64,000 nt of DNA. It comes from Acanthochlamys bracteata (Eukaryota > Streptophyta > Magnoliopsida > Pandanales > Velloziaceae). The stretch lies in assembly GCA_019914995.1 (NCBI GenBank), contig CM034130.1, forward strand, positions 4,030,001 through 4,094,000, written 5' to 3'. The translations under genes were made by a program, and so were the position numbers. The notes beneath the pieces are model-generated. The model did not search any database. It was not told the origin of the DNA and was given only the letters and a program-made list of their open reading frames with translations. Every line of letters begins with the position of its first letter. Position 1 is the stretch's first letter. Shown here one piece after another: positions 1 through 12,839 of this stretch.

Positions 1-1980
1 TACAAGAATTGTCAATGCAGATCAGCGAAGTAAGGAAGACTAACAAGAACTCACAAGTTAATTCATGCATTGTCAATGAGTGTTCACAAGTTTTGGTTAA
101 TGCATTTCAAATTCTACTTCTGAATCCCAATATTTCACAATCTAAGAGAAAAAAAAAAAAAAAAAAAACTTTACTTTCCAGTTGGTAACAGAATAAAAGA
201 TGTTTTAGAGAAAGCCGTTGCAAGAGTTAAAGAGAAGGCATAGAGGAGATGTGCTTGTTGTCATAAACTTGATGTTAAACATGACAAACGAAATTGTTCT
301 AAAAATCTAAATAGAAAAAGAAAATATGTAAGTACAATTGTTTACTTAAATTTGATTTCTAATATTATAAATAATTTTTAGAAGTCTAGTTAGTATTAAC
401 ATTTGTCCAATTTTATTACTTGACAGTTATTGATAAAGATATTAATAAAGATAAATATGACGATTATGAATTTGTAAATACAAAGAATGTGAAGATAATG
501 ATGTTGCTCAATAGTGGTTCTCTCTCACTGTTGAGAAAGTAATTTTTGACATAAAGTATACTTTGAGCTAAAGCATTGTACATATTTTGTATAGTCTAAC
601 CTTAAATTGTAGTGTCTACTAAATTGTGATTCTTTGTTATTATGTGCTGATTGTGAATGCAATTATATAATATATTGTTGCTATTTTTTAATTGTAATAT
701 TGCTCATATTGTTAGAAATCTTCTCTTTGATTCATTTGATGAGTGTAATGTACTGACTATTGTTGTAAATTCTCTATTATTGTTCATGATGTTTTGAGAG
801 TGTTATTGTGAAGCTTGCTAACATATTATGACCTCTTCTGAACTGCATTGTGAAAATGATTAGTGCTATTGAGGTTTTACTTCAATGCTGAAACTTATTG
901 ATATATGTTGTTTGTGAGTTATGAAATACATTGTGCTAAAATTGCCTTCTTGCTTTGAATTTGTAATAATGGTTGATTTTCAAATTTTGTGATTCTTTGC
1001 AAAATTTTGTATTACTTTCAAGTGATTGTGCAGGTTAAAAGAGCTTATCAAGATGAATTTATATCTCTTATGCATGATGATCTAACAATGTTTGTTGCGG
1101 AGGGATTATTAACATTTTCTTTGTAATATTCTCTTTAATTGGTGAAATTTGTTTTGAAATTGTGACATTGAAATCTTTTGATTGGTGGGAATTAAAATAT
1201 TACCTTTTTCTTGCATTTTATTGAGTATTTATATTGAATGTGTCTTGCATTGAAATTTATCCTTATCTTTGTACTTGCTATTACTACTAACGATCTCCCA
1301 AGCTTTTAGATATGACAAAAAGGGTGGAAAATTTTTTAGAGAATTATTATGCATAGGGAGAGAAATCAGAAATATAAAGGGAGAGAAGTATATTTATTTT
1401 CACTAGATGCAAATGAAGCAAGGAGTAAAAATTTTATGTGTGTCAGCCGAGCTAATGACACATACCAAACTTGAACATGTTCTTATAGTTTACGTTAGCA
1501 AATAATTTTTAAATATTTTGTCATAATAAGAAATGGGAGATTGTAGGAAATTCTAAATACCTTCACAATATTTGAGAATCATTGCTAAACATTGAACATG
1601 TTTATATTGGAGTTGAATAGCTTATGGAGTTAGGCAGAACATCATGCAGAGGTTGGCCAAGTGTTCGACCTTATTAAGATGCCAAGTTTAAATGGATATA
1701 TCTTTCTACTCACAATACAAAATAGAATTTTTTTAATTGTATTTGAAAGATAGCATGATAAAAAATAACTGGAGATAAAGAGTATGAAATTTCATCACGT
1801 ATCTAATACAAAAAAATTGTATGAAATTTGTTGATCACTCTTCTCAACATCACTGAATAATCTGTACAGCACTTTAACACAGTCAACGATAACTACTATA
1901 TCTCTCAACTCATACACTATTTTCGTGTTTTGATTTTTTTATAAATAAAGACACCATGAAGTTTTTACATTCCAAAATTT
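1..1980. other. AT-rich non-genic stretch
   Basis: I see no intact gene. The DNA is AT-rich with frequent stops in all frames and an uninterrupted A run near 150-168. The only coding-like trace is the zinc-knuckle fragment listed separately at 190-327. The rest, including 1,000-1,450, has no recognisable repeat ends. Confidence 0.6.
190..327 (+). pseudogene. Zinc-knuckle fragment, MULE/FAR1-like (tentative)
   Basis: One frame reads as a basic helix (RIKDVLEKAVARVKEKA), then a stop, then RRCACCHKLDVKHDKRNC followed by a lysine/arginine-rich tail. A cysteine/histidine knuckle ending in HDKRNC is typical of the C-terminal end of Mutator-like transposases and their domesticated FAR1-related relatives. 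The internal stop, and the lack of any transposase core nearby, mark it as a decayed fragment. The family call is inference from a short stretch; it could be another zinc-knuckle protein. Confidence 0.3.
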
Positions 1981-1984
1981 AGGT

Positions 1985-3285
1985 TATTTCATGAAAATAC
2001 GAATCTTACAAAAATCGGAGAAGCTCGATGTTTTGCACCTGCCAATTTTGGATGCACCCGAGTGAATCTCTTTTGGACAGCGCGTGCAAATTCGGTATCT
2101 CTCAGCTTGAGTTATTGTTTTGGAAATCCAATTTTTTGTACTTGAAGCTGACTCAAAGAGCTGTCTACTTAAGTCAATCAAAAAGAATTTTAGAAGTATT
2201 TATTTTCAGATTTTATGGAGAGAATATTAGAGAAAATTAAGTAAATTTATAAAAATGAAAAGTTTTTCAGCATTGACACAATCTAGACCAATCAAAAAAA
2301 TGACTATATCTTAACCATCGGTTTGAATTTTGGCATGAAGAGGACATCTAGGGGATTAATTCTATGAAAAGAAATAGCAAGCAAAAGGAAGAAATCGCAA
2401 AAAAATATGAAAAAGTAGAATCTTCACAGAAATAACTCAAACTAGCCATTTTCTTTTGATCTTTGCCACACATATTTTCTAGCCGTTGTAAGGGTCATTC
2501 GTTACAACAAATCTAATCCTGTGACTCGGGAGAATACATCACTATATAGCTACAGTATGGAGCACAGCAAGAGAAAACGCATACAAAGCAATCAAATGAG
2601 CCATTCTCTTACTATTCGATAAAGAGATCAAGAGCATTTTTTGAGATTCATTCTATTTGTTTCTTTTGTGTGAGATCTCTTGAGCTTTATTATGAGTGAT
2701 TAGAAATCATTGTTAGGAAGATCACTTGAGTTTAAACCTGTGATTACATTATAACTTTGAGAGAAAGATTGCAGGAGAACTTGCGAACTCTCGGATTGCT
2801 AGCCTAGGTGTAGCTTACCGGTTTGTGCTAGGTATTGTGAACTTAACGATTTTAGCCGGAGGGACTTTGCAAAGTCTAGAAGGCTATTAGAGTTATCCTT
2901 TCGAGAAGACTCGATTAAGACAAAGATGTTTTGCGAAATATGAAGACTTGATTATTATACGTTACTTGAACGTTAGTGAACTTCATTTGTGGTGTCAAGT
3001 GACGTGAACGTAAGTACCATAATATCGAACCACGTAAAAATCCTCGATATGCTATAAATGGTTCGCATATTTTAGCTTTTCTAATTATTTTATCTAAATT
3101 ATATTATGCTAATACTTTGCTGAATGACACAAATAACGTTTAGTTACTAATCAGTAACATCTTGATCAATTGATTGGGAGCCGATCAGTGACTGTTTTCA
3201 TAACAACGAATTGTTTAGAATTTCATAAGTCAATTCATTCAAACAACCCCCTCCCCCCTCGACACCTTTTCAAGCATTCACTCAG
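1985..3285 (+). mobile_element. LTR relic, SIRE/Maximus-like copia lineage
   Basis: The stretch resembles the LTR of SIRE-type copia elements. It has a promoter-like zone with GC-richer words around 2,020-2,170, a region around 2,780-2,900 with 'gctagcctaggtgtagctta' and 'agccggagggactttg', the motif 'gacgtgaacgtaagtac' followed by 'cgaaccacgtaaa' near 3,000-3,040, and a C-rich stretch after 'caattcattc' near 3,230-3,265. These words in this order are characteristic of the R-U5 half of such LTRs. No gag-pol coding is visible on either side, so it is probably a solo LTR or truncated copy. It is diverged, and both ends are approximate. Confidence 0.5.
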
Positions 3286-6200
3286 TCAATCATACAGTAG
3301 GCTACAAACGTTGTAGTTCCATGTGCACTTTCTCGTACAATACTCACGACAGCGTTTGCAATTTGATGAATTATCTTGTACAGCTTTAGTGCGTATCTAG
3401 ATAAGTACAACATTACAAATATAATTTTATGCATATTCAAGCATCAAGCCGTTTTCATTATATCACCAGCAATGAGAAGCCTATAATTCACTAGTAGGTT
3501 TCATATCGAAATAATATTTTCATGACACTCACTAAGAATCACTTCAGTTTCATATTCTAATAGTCAATATATGCATCCAGTCTTCAAACTAACATTAGCG
3601 CAAACTTAAATGCACTGGATTGGACTTAAGTTGACTGAGAATAATAGAGATCGTACCGGAATGCATATGTAGTGCTATTCCCACCTTACTAGATTCGCAA
3701 AAATTTTACAACCTTTTAATCACTTCAAATCTTGTGCTCTCTTCTATGCCCCTTCTTATTATTTCTTTATACACCTTACATTTCCTTATTCTTGCAGGCA
3801 GTGAGTCTTTAACTTCCAAAAACTCGAAATAATTCTTCTTCAAATAGTTTAGATTTTGATAATAATAGTTTATTTTTAAATTTTTTATTTATTTTGTATT
3901 AAATTGAGTTTGAAAAAAAATAAATTTATTGGACTCTTAAAAAATGACAAATTCTTTTGCTAAATTAATAGAACAATAATTTTGTGTTAACAATTGTTAA
4001 AAAATTAGTTCTACATTGTTATCAATAATTTTGAAATGACATTAATAATGATTTAGACTTATTCTTCTCATCCTTAATTGATTTTAGAAAAATCTAAATT
4101 CATCACATAATATTAAAGTAAGCATTTGGACTAAATCTAATTTTATTATTCACTTTATTCAAGCCTTTTATGGCTGGCTTTATTTTACGGCTAGCATTTC
4201 ATTTTATTTCAGATAAGATAGTCATTTCATTCAAAAAATAGTTGTTCGTTTTATTTTAGAAAAAATAGTCTACTTTATATCAGGACAAATAGTCGAAATT
4301 ATTCAGGTACAGTTGCCTCCTTCATTATAGGACAGATAATTCACATCATTTACTTCAAAAAAAATCGCTTCGCTAGAGGCAGGTATTAAAAAAAATTTAA
4401 TCCCATATTATTTAAAAATAAACATGAACTAATATCTATAAAAGAATTAGACTCACTTTTTTCATCAACAATTGATTTTGAAAAAAATTATAAGTTCATC
4501 ACAACAATAATTTATAAAATTTTTGTTTGAAATTGTAATTGAAATATAAATTCTATAAAATCAAGATGTGTTATTAGATGTGGAAAAATACATTTACGTA
4601 ACTTCAAAGTTCAAAATGAAATATAAAATTAATAAAGAAGTTCTTACTTTTGTGAATTATGAAGTTAAAGTCATATATTTGGAATAACACCATCAATCGT
4701 GAACTTTAAGTAAAATATCTTTTATAATAAGCAACTTTTATAGTTGCAAAACTGATAAGTGATAATATGGAATAAAATTCGAAAGTAATATGTTAAAAAT
4801 ATATGAAATTTAAATACCACATGTCTATCTTTAATTCATTGTATAGTATATGTCTAAAAATAATTTCTATAAAACTCTAAAATCCCATAGCTTGATGCCG
4901 TTCTTGCGAGAGAGCACGAAGACAAAAAAATCATTTGAAATTATTTAAAATAAAATATTTTAATTTTATACATTATTTAAAAATAGTTTATAATTTATTA
5001 AAATTTGAAAACTTTTGAAAATTATTATAAGCTTTATGGAAATGTAAAAATTAAAATGGAAGCATATTTGAGAGTAAATTCGTAAAACCCTATAGCTTTG
5101 GCGGTCATCATTGTCTTCTAAAGGGCGTTTGCTTTTTCATTTCTTCAACATAATTTTTTAATTTTTTATTTTATATTTTTTAATGTATATTTTATAAGTA
5201 TTGAAAATTTATTTAAAAAATATAGAAAAATTTTTACGTAATAAAATTTTTTATTATATATTTTTATTTTTTTAAAAGTAAAAAAATAAAACTTATTTTT
5301 TAAAAAATATAAAACTATTATGTATTGTAAAAAAACTATATTTTATAAGTAATTTAAAACCGTACAAAATCATATTCTCCTTAATTTAATTATTTAACTT
5401 CAGATCACACTATTTTAGGTTTGTTCTATTGTACAAAAATAAAATTAGTAAAACATAAATTATTATAGATAATGTTATTTAAAATATTTAATTTTGAAAT
5501 TTTAATAAAAAATAAATATATATTTTTATAATATTGAAAGAAACTAAAATAATTTATAATTAATAAGTAAATTAATTATAAAAATAAAAAAATACGCTAC
5601 AATTTTCTGTTCCATCACCTCTCCTAACTTTCTCCTCTATTTAGATCATTTTTTGCAAGAACTTTCGGTATGTTTGGAGGTATTTATAAAAGAATTTTTT
5701 TTAAAAATAAAACATATTTTTGTTTAAATTGAAAAAATTATTTTTTTACATAAAAATATAAACATAAATAATAATAAAAGTTGTACTATGAAAATATTTT
5801 TCTATTTATAAAATTTTTTACATATTCTATAATCATGAGACAATAAAAAAGCTCATCATATCTTAACATTTTAAAGTTCAACTCTACGAGCAAAAAAGGT
5901 GGGATTACAGCTTAATAAATAACAATAATTAGTAGCTTACAAGGGAGGTGAACTTCCCCGCATATACAAATTTTTTTAAAAAAATACTTCAAATATAGGT
6001 ATAAATTAATTAATTAGTAATGTGATGAAGGTATTACAAAAATTAAATTGCCGGCCATACACCAACTCCTCCGTAAAGTTTTAATAAAATTCTGAGAAGA
6101 ACATAATTAAATGGCCAATAATACCATCTTGATTTGGTTTACATCTATCTCAAATACTCAAAATTTCATTTAAATGCTAATTGGTCAAATGGTTTAAAAT

Positions 6201-8009
6201 AGTTCACCTAAAAATTTTAGGTTTCAAAAACCACAGCGAATACTACGGACGTCGCTGGTTTTATAGTTTCTTTTATGCCTTGATTGATTACAAAGTAGTC
6301 CTTCAAAGTTTTTTAAACACCTACTTGTCATTAAACTTCTATTTCTATAGGTATCTAGGAATCGACCACTTACACATATATAAGATAGATCTAGCCAAAT
6401 TGAAAATTATTAACATATTTAGCAGCTAATTATATTTTTTCTGTTCTATTCTTGTTTTTGTCAAATTATACAAAATAATTTTTAAAATAAAAAATATGTT
6501 TATTTTATTTCAATTTTATTGTTTTATTTTAAAAAATATTAATAATAAATAATAATACTATTTTATAATTAAAATAATTTCTATATTCTAAAACTTTTTG
6601 ATATATTATAAAGGTTATTAAATAATATAAAAAATTAAATTATTTTTTGAAAAACAATGCCCAAATCGAACCCTAATTATTTATATTAGAAGAAGAGGTA
6701 CCAAGCCATTTGAGTTACCTTTTTGAAGAAGAAACCACGTCTAAGTTATTATTAAATAAATTTAAATCTTATGTCATTACCTTTCTCCCTTCTCCAATCC
6801 GTAGTCTTGTCGTCTTGGAAATAAAATTATTATTATAACTAATAATGGTTGAAATTTTCAAGTAAAATTCTTTAGACAATTTGTTAACTAATTATTTCAA
6901 ACATTAATTAATAATGTTATTATTATTTAGAGTTTAAAAAAAAGGATAGCTATCTCAATCTCGCGTGCTAAGCAGTCAATTATGTCTAACAAACAAAGAA
7001 AAAACACAAGAAGATAATGAGAACCAGCTAGCTACCACCACTTGGACTACGACCGTGAAGCCAAATTATGCAGCAGCCAAATTTTGTTGACCTTTAAAAA
7101 GATTCTGGACTGTTTCTTAAAAATCTCGTACATACCTACAAACTAAGCCTAGAGACAAAACATTACCCACCATTTCAAATTATTATTTGGATATAACTCT
7201 TCTGGTATTTGGATACATATACATGTATGGTCCTTCCGGGTACCGCGACTGATTGCAAGGCTTGTTGGCAGCAACGTGGAGCCCTACATAAATATGCTTC
7301 TCCGTCTAATCCATTTAATAACAGGAATTGATAATGTTTATAATTAACTTTTGACCTTTATTTACACCCTCGATTATTTCTTTATTCATCATTCATCCAT
7401 TAATTCAAAGTTCAAAGTCTTTTGATAGTTGATGATAGTTTCTTAAAGAATTAACCTGAATGGAGTTGAGGAAATTTGAAAAAGAAAAAGTTTATATATC
7501 TGAATTGAATCCTTCGCTTTTAATTGATTCTCATTGATGTTTCTAAGCAAGCGATAATGGAGAGAAGCAAAAACATACACGAGTTCAATACACCAAACGC
7601 CATATACCATCATTATCATCATGATCACAAGCTAAAGCAACAACAAACACAAAAAGAGGAGGAAACATAATAGCAAGTGATTAGATATCACAAATAATAA
7701 ACCTTACCTAACAAATAAAAATTAGTGACAGAAAGCAAATTAAAGAAAGGAATTCTCAAACAAGTTTTTGATGGTTCTTTACACCGCTCATTCGATCAGG
7801 AATTACACTTATCGTCATGCTTCATCTACAAATTGTCAACTTTGTTTTTCTCATCTTTTTGTCAAGAAGCAAGAAATTTTAACTAAACTACTAATTTTAT
7901 CAGATATGAAAAGAAAGCTGTAGTTTACATTGACCAAGAAAATTAAACCTCCTAAAATTATCCATACACGCATGCATGCTCCAGCGTTTATGAAAACCAT
8001 TAGTTGTTT
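3286..8009. other. AT-rich non-genic stretch with MITE-like blocks
   Basis: I find no gene. Several blocks, such as 5,130-5,350 and 5,660-5,830, have the A/T-run structure of the MITE family described at 28,711 and 41,106, but their ends are unclear. The part from about 7,000 to 8,009 is more balanced in base composition and would hold the 3' flank of the SAUR gene; no coding exon was recognised there. Confidence 0.5.
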
Positions 8010-8429
8010 TCAAGCACGAAAACAACCGGCCAGGTGGAGATGAAGATGACCGTGATGGTTGTGGTGGTGGCCGTGATGATGAGGATGACCGTGGTGGCTT
8101 TCGGCTGCAGTGCTGGAGTCTCTATCAATGATTCCTTGAACGCGACGAAAGTGTTCTACATGGCAAGGAATCGTTATGGCGCCTTTCTGTTCGAAGCCGT
8201 AAACATCTTCGGCTTCTTTAAGCAAACGGGCGAACAGAGGATGATTCAAGTAATTGACAGGAACAAGAAACCTATGTTGCTCACCTCCTACTTCACCAAC
8301 CCTAATAGCCATCCAACCTTTCGGAGGCAAACCATGTCCTGATGATGATTCCTTCTTGCTCCCGAGCCCTCTCCCTAACTGAAACCCTCGTAGCGCCCCA
8401 TGATGGTGATGATGGTACCCACTACCCAT
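8010..8429 (-). CDS. SAUR32-like: SAUR-family auxin-response protein (SAUR32-like)
   Basis: A 139-residue intronless gene. Residues about 36-103 form the SAUR domain: LPPKGWMAIRVG, then HRFLVPVNYLNHPLFARLL, then EDVYGFEQKGAITIPC, ending FRRVQGIID. The MGSG start, the GFQL segment before the domain and the GCFR ending after a histidine-rich tail are the layout I know from Arabidopsis SAUR32. SAUR proteins are short-lived; several family members bind PP2C.D phosphatases and so relieve inhibition of plasma-membrane H+-ATPases during cell expansion. That role is family knowledge, not shown here. Histidine clusters lie at both ends: HHHHH near residue 6 and a long His/Gly/Asn run at about 113-132. 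The lack of introns is usual for SAURs. The start is the first ATG of the frame and gives the conserved N-terminus. Confidence 0.92.
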   Translation of the reverse strand: MGSGYHHHHHGALRGFQLGRGLGSKKESSSGHGLPPKGWMAIRVGEVGGEQHRFLVPVNYLNHPLFARLLKEAEDVYGFEQKGAITIPCHVEHFRRVQGIIDRDSSTAAESHHGHPHHHGHHHNHHGHLHLHLAGCFRA

Positions 8430-8742
8430 ATCTGAAAACTTAAAACAAAAACACGAAACCAGAAATTAAACGGTGCTTTGCAGTGGAGAGAATGAACAAA
8501 GTGATGAAAAGGATTAGAAGGGATTAAAGAGAGAAAGGCCAGGGATCAGAGCTGGAGATGGCGAGGTGGAAGAGAGTAAGGGAAGAATCACAGAGAGATG
8601 TGGGAACGTTTGACATTATAATAACGGATTCTGCAAACAATCAGAGAAGAAGAAACCAATTGAGTTGCAGGCATATAGGTTGAAGGATGGAATCATGGAA
8701 GAGGGAGAGAGAGGTAGAACCTGAGGGAGTAGATATATAGAT
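8430..8742 (-). promoter_or_regulatory. SAUR 5' leader and TATA box
   Basis: Reading on the minus strand, 'ctatatatct' at 8,731-8,740 is a good TATA box. It would place the transcription start near 8,700-8,710 and give a purine/pyrimidine-rich leader of about 275 nt before the ATG at 8,429. A MITE-like AT-rich block begins just upstream, at about 8,780-8,980. I did not find a clear TGTCTC auxin-response element close to the TATA box. Confidence 0.5.
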
Positions 8743-9223
8743 AGAGAGCAGAAGTGGCCATGCTTATAGAGATTTCTTTATTTCAAATAAGTATCCCTTT
8801 TTTATATTATTTAATATTTTTAAATATTTAAAAATATAAATTATTAATGCTATAAAAAAATTTATATTTATAATTTCTACTATTAATTTTAGTTAAAAAT
8901 AAATTTATTTTTAAAAAACAATAAATAAATTGACTTTAAAAAAGCTACTTATTTTAAGCTTCAAACGAAGGACTTCAAGGAGGGGAATTAAAAGGGAATA
9001 ATTAGAGTTAACTTTGTGAAGAGGGAAAAAAAAAAAGAGAGGTGTAGACTGAACGGGATTGCTTAATTCTATTATTTTGTGTACGGTTTTCAGGTTTCCA
9101 AACAGAAGAAGTTACTTATATGGGATAAATTAAGCGGCCACACGCAATTGTCACAAGTTCACAACTGACTTGCAAATTGAGAAGGGAACGTAAAGTATTA
9201 TTAGCAGTCTTTTATTCAACTAT

Positions 9224-10065
9224 CTGTAGGGATGACAATTTAAATTAATGAGTAAATTTGAGTCAACTATTTAATAATCGTGTAAAATTTAAGTTAATTT
9301 TTAATTTATTAATTTATACGGATCAAAATTATCAATTTTAATCTAATCTATTTAATAATTCGTTAGATTCGGGTCAGCTTTATAATAATTGAAATTATTA
9401 ATTTTTGTTTCTGCAGTTTTAAGCTTGAGTAAAATTATAAAATCAGTTAAAATAAATATTATCAGTGTTCTTGGTAAAGTGATTTTATGAGTGTCCTTGA
9501 AAATGTGCATTATTTATTATCTTCATTGATTTTTTGAATGTTTAAAAAAAATTATTTTAGAAAATATGTGGTGTCAGATAAAATTTTATAATTATAAATA
9601 CATAATAATACTTTTGACAAAAAATTTCATAAATATAGCTAAGTGACAAAATTTTGATAAAAAATCTTTTTATAAATTCCAAATTCGATATTAATGAAAT
9701 ATTTCTATAGTAATAATTTTGATAATATTTAACTTTAATGTTGCACTATTTTATTAAGATATAAAAGTAAATGATTAATTATAAAATATAATGTAATTAT
9801 AATAATTTATAAATTATTACTATCGATTTCTTTATTCGTTGTTAAAATTTTATTATACTATAAGAAAAAATCAAAAAAGAGTTGTTCTTTTAAGGGTGGC
9901 AATTCGATTTTGTAAGTTGAGTTTAAATCGACTCATTTAATAATCAGATCAAATTTTATTCAACTCTAACCCAATTCATTCTTTTATATAGGTTAAAATT
10001 ATCAACTCTAATTCAAATTAAATAGATCAATTTTTTAATCGGATCATATATTACTATTTTTAACT
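9224..10065 (+). repeat. Composite repeat, copy A
   Basis: Two direct copies of a block of about 165 bp (starting at 9,224 with 'tagggatgacaattt' and at 9,892 with 'taagggtggcaattcga') flank roughly 500 bp of AT-rich DNA. The blocks carry words such as 'tttaataatc', 'aaaattatcaa' and 'cggat'. The same arrangement, with related internal sequence just before the second block ('gttcttttaaggg' versus 'gttctttttaggg'), occurs on the opposite strand at 12,840-13,583. Direct terminal blocks would fit a terminal-repeat element in miniature, but no PBS or PPT was recognised, so the class is open. Confidence 0.55.
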
Positions 10066-11332
10066 ATTGGTCTACTAAGGTGAAAAAAGTACATAAGACA
10101 TAAATTTAAGAGTAAGGGCTTTAGAACAAACTTGTGACCTAAAATTACAAATGCCGTTGGAAATACCAATTGTATTCTGTTGTCATAGACGCAGCGAATA
10201 TATAAAATATATTCAAAGATTTTATGTGGATACACTCAAGACAATATAAGCATTAGCTAAGAACAAACTAAATACAAATAAAATATATTTATGTAAGAAA
10301 AAATGAGAGAAATTTTAGTGAGGACAAACTTGAATAAAAAAATTACTGATCCATGGTACTTATAAACACTTGATGTGTTACATTTTAAGAGAAAATTCTA
10401 ACTACAATATTTCTTTGTATCTCTCACATTTAATGTGTGATTATTATTGTGATCAATATTTCAAACTAAAGAATTATTTACTATATATAGTATGTGTAAG
10501 AAGACTTTTAAACTTCCAAATAGTTAGTTTTTTATTTTCCAATTAATTGTATAAATTTTTTAGCTCTATTTTCAATAGATGTTTTAAATTGATCGTTAGT
10601 TCTCCAACTTTTATGGTTATGTTCATCTTTCTTCACTATTGATTTTTAGTCCTGAATGCATATCTCGTTTGTTCATATTTAAATAAATTATTTACTAATA
10701 CTTAACCAAATAGCTTTAGACTATCTATTAGATGCTTGTGACGATTGAGTATACAAGAAGAGCAATCACATTTGAGAGACTTCCAAAATACTTATTATTG
10801 TGGCTTGAACTTGCAAACTTATCTTTTAATTAAAGCATGTCGCACATATATGATTAATAAAAACATATAAATGTGGTACAAGTTTGGTACTAGGGTAGCA
10901 TCTTTCCGTAGAAAGAAGGGTCAATTTCAAAAATTGTTAGCTAATAGGTGAGATCCTAGCGCAAGGATGATGCCTACCGAATGTAGTAGCCTTTTAGACA
11001 CGTTCCCAAGTAGAGATGACAAGCTTTGTTGTTGTTGACACCTGAAGCATTGAGAGTGAGAGAGAGAGAGAGAGAGGGTACCAATGAGTAGATAAGAAGT
11101 TAAAATAAAAGAGTTCAAATTTAATTGGTGCAACAACAAAACAGCAAAGCAGTCTTCATCTTGGAAAAAAAAATCCTCTTAAACAATAGCATGCCTTAAA
11201 TCCATTGCTTTTTTTTTTGTCATTATTGCCTGCCTGCACAAAACAAGTCCCAATAGTACCCTCCTGTGAGAATTTGTCGAAACTTTCTTGATTTTGACGA
11301 AAACAAAACTTAAAAAGAGTGCCTTATGCGTA
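10066..11332. other. Non-genic stretch
   Basis: No gene or clear transposon was found. A perfect GA microsatellite lies at 11,058-11,076. Confidence 0.5.
11058..11076. repeat. GA microsatellite
   Basis: An uninterrupted run of about nine and a half GA units, preceded by an imperfect extension from 11,052. Confidence 0.9.
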
Positions 11333-12093
11333 ATTGTAAGATCCGAACCGACCTATTCGGATCGTTCTGGACAATAAATTAATTTGAATTTACAAAAAAA
11401 TTATTTATATAATCGATCTATTTTGATCCGTTCTGATTCGTTTCAACCCGGTCGATCCGTCCGCCCGGATCAAACCGGATTAAAAATTTTTTTTAAAAAT
11501 TAATTAAAAAATTTTAAATTGATGATATATTTAATATAAAAATAATTATTAATAGTTCTATGTTGAAAAATTATATGTAGTTTAGATTTAACATTTGGAT
11601 GTGATAATGCAAAAAATATAATTAATTATTTCTTATTTATAAATATCAATTATTAGTGATTTTTAAATTTTTTATATTGTAAAATATTTAAACTCAAATA
11701 TGTATGCCTAAAAAAGTTAATTATATCTCTTTTATGATTTATCTATTTTATAGTTTTATTTTTTCTAATCTCCTAATTTATTTAAAATTTTCTATTTATA
11801 AATTTTAGTTGTTATTATTATTGTTGGTGATGGCAATTATAGTGGTAATACTTTAATTTTTACAGTGATTATTATTGCTGTTGTTATTGATAGTAATGAC
11901 ATAATAAAAATATTATAATTTTTTGTTATAATTGCTATAGTTATTATTAGTAGTATTATTAGCAGTAAATTTCTTACTATAATTATTATTATTAGTTAAA
12001 AATATTTTAATATTATTGACCCGACGGTTCAATTCGAGAACCGTGATCCGGACAGTTTTTCGGTTCGATATCCGATCCGGTTCTTACAACCAT
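11333..12093. repeat. Element with GATCCGAACC-rich ends and short inverted termini
   Basis: The left end reads 'ttgtaagatccgaaccgac' and the right end, reverse-complemented, reads 'ttgtaagaaccggatcgg', giving short inverted termini around TTGTAAGA. Both ends are rich in 'gatccg/cggat' words over about 130 and 90 bp; the middle is AT-rich with runs of 'attattatt'. No coding sequence and no clear target duplication were seen. It looks like a non-autonomous DNA element of unknown superfamily. Confidence 0.5.
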
Positions 12094-12577
12094 AGCCTGA
12101 GGCCTTTTGAAAATATTTATAAAAAATACTTTAAAAAAATATTAGTAAGTTTTTTAAGAAAATAATAATAATAAAATTTTATACGGAAAAATTTTTATTT
12201 TTTAATTTTTTAAGAAATTTTACAAATATTATAAAAACATTATTTAAAAATATATAATTATAAATTAAAATATTTGTTTATGAAAAGTGATGACTTTTCG
12301 TTGAATGTGGTTAAACACGTGTAAAAACCGATTCTCGCGTTTCCATATTTAACATGTAATTATCTCTACACTTGAGCATATTAGGGCTACCTTTGGCGCC
12401 ATAAAAGTTGCATTTTTCAAATGGTAAAGCACAAATTATATACGTGCAAAACAAATAGTTGGCGTTGTTGAAGGAAATATGTATTTTAGCTGCAGGTGAG
12501 CGGTTTACATCACCTTTCCATATCACAATCCAACTAGCATCGTTACTCTTAAATAAATTTTTATTCTTAAACTAGTT

Positions 12578-12826
12578 GGCGTCTCGAAGTATTTATAAAA
12601 TAATTTTTTTTAAATAAAAAATATTTTTATTATTTTTTTAAAAATAAATTCTACTTTTTTATTTTAAAAAAAATAAAAATATATAATAAAAAGATCTCAC
12701 TACGTAAAATTTTTATACACTTTTAAAATTTTTAAATAAATTTTTTATATATTTATAAAATATATATTAAAAAATATAAAAGAGAAAATTAAAAAACTGC
12801 TTATTTAGAACGCAATGCCAAACGGG
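12578..12826. mobile_element. MITE (GCGTTTGG family)
   Basis: An AT-rich element of about 250 bp. The left end 'ggcgtctcgaagtatttat' and the reverse-complemented right end 'cccgtttggcattgcg' are imperfect inverted repeats. The interior shows the family pattern of alternating A and T runs ('aaaaatatttttattatttt', 'tataaaatatatatt') seen at 28,711-28,944 and 56,507-56,765. It lies immediately next to composite repeat copy B. Confidence 0.55.
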
Positions 12827-12839
12827 GTATCATCTAATT

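Noticed and set aside
6181-6429. 82-codon open frame rich in Phe and Tyr
   Set aside because: No start context, domain or splice partner; composition is what AT-rich DNA gives by chance.
8004-8342. Open frame of 112 codons on the plus strand
   Set aside because: It is the antisense of the SAUR gene; its Val/Met repeats are the complement of the histidine codons.
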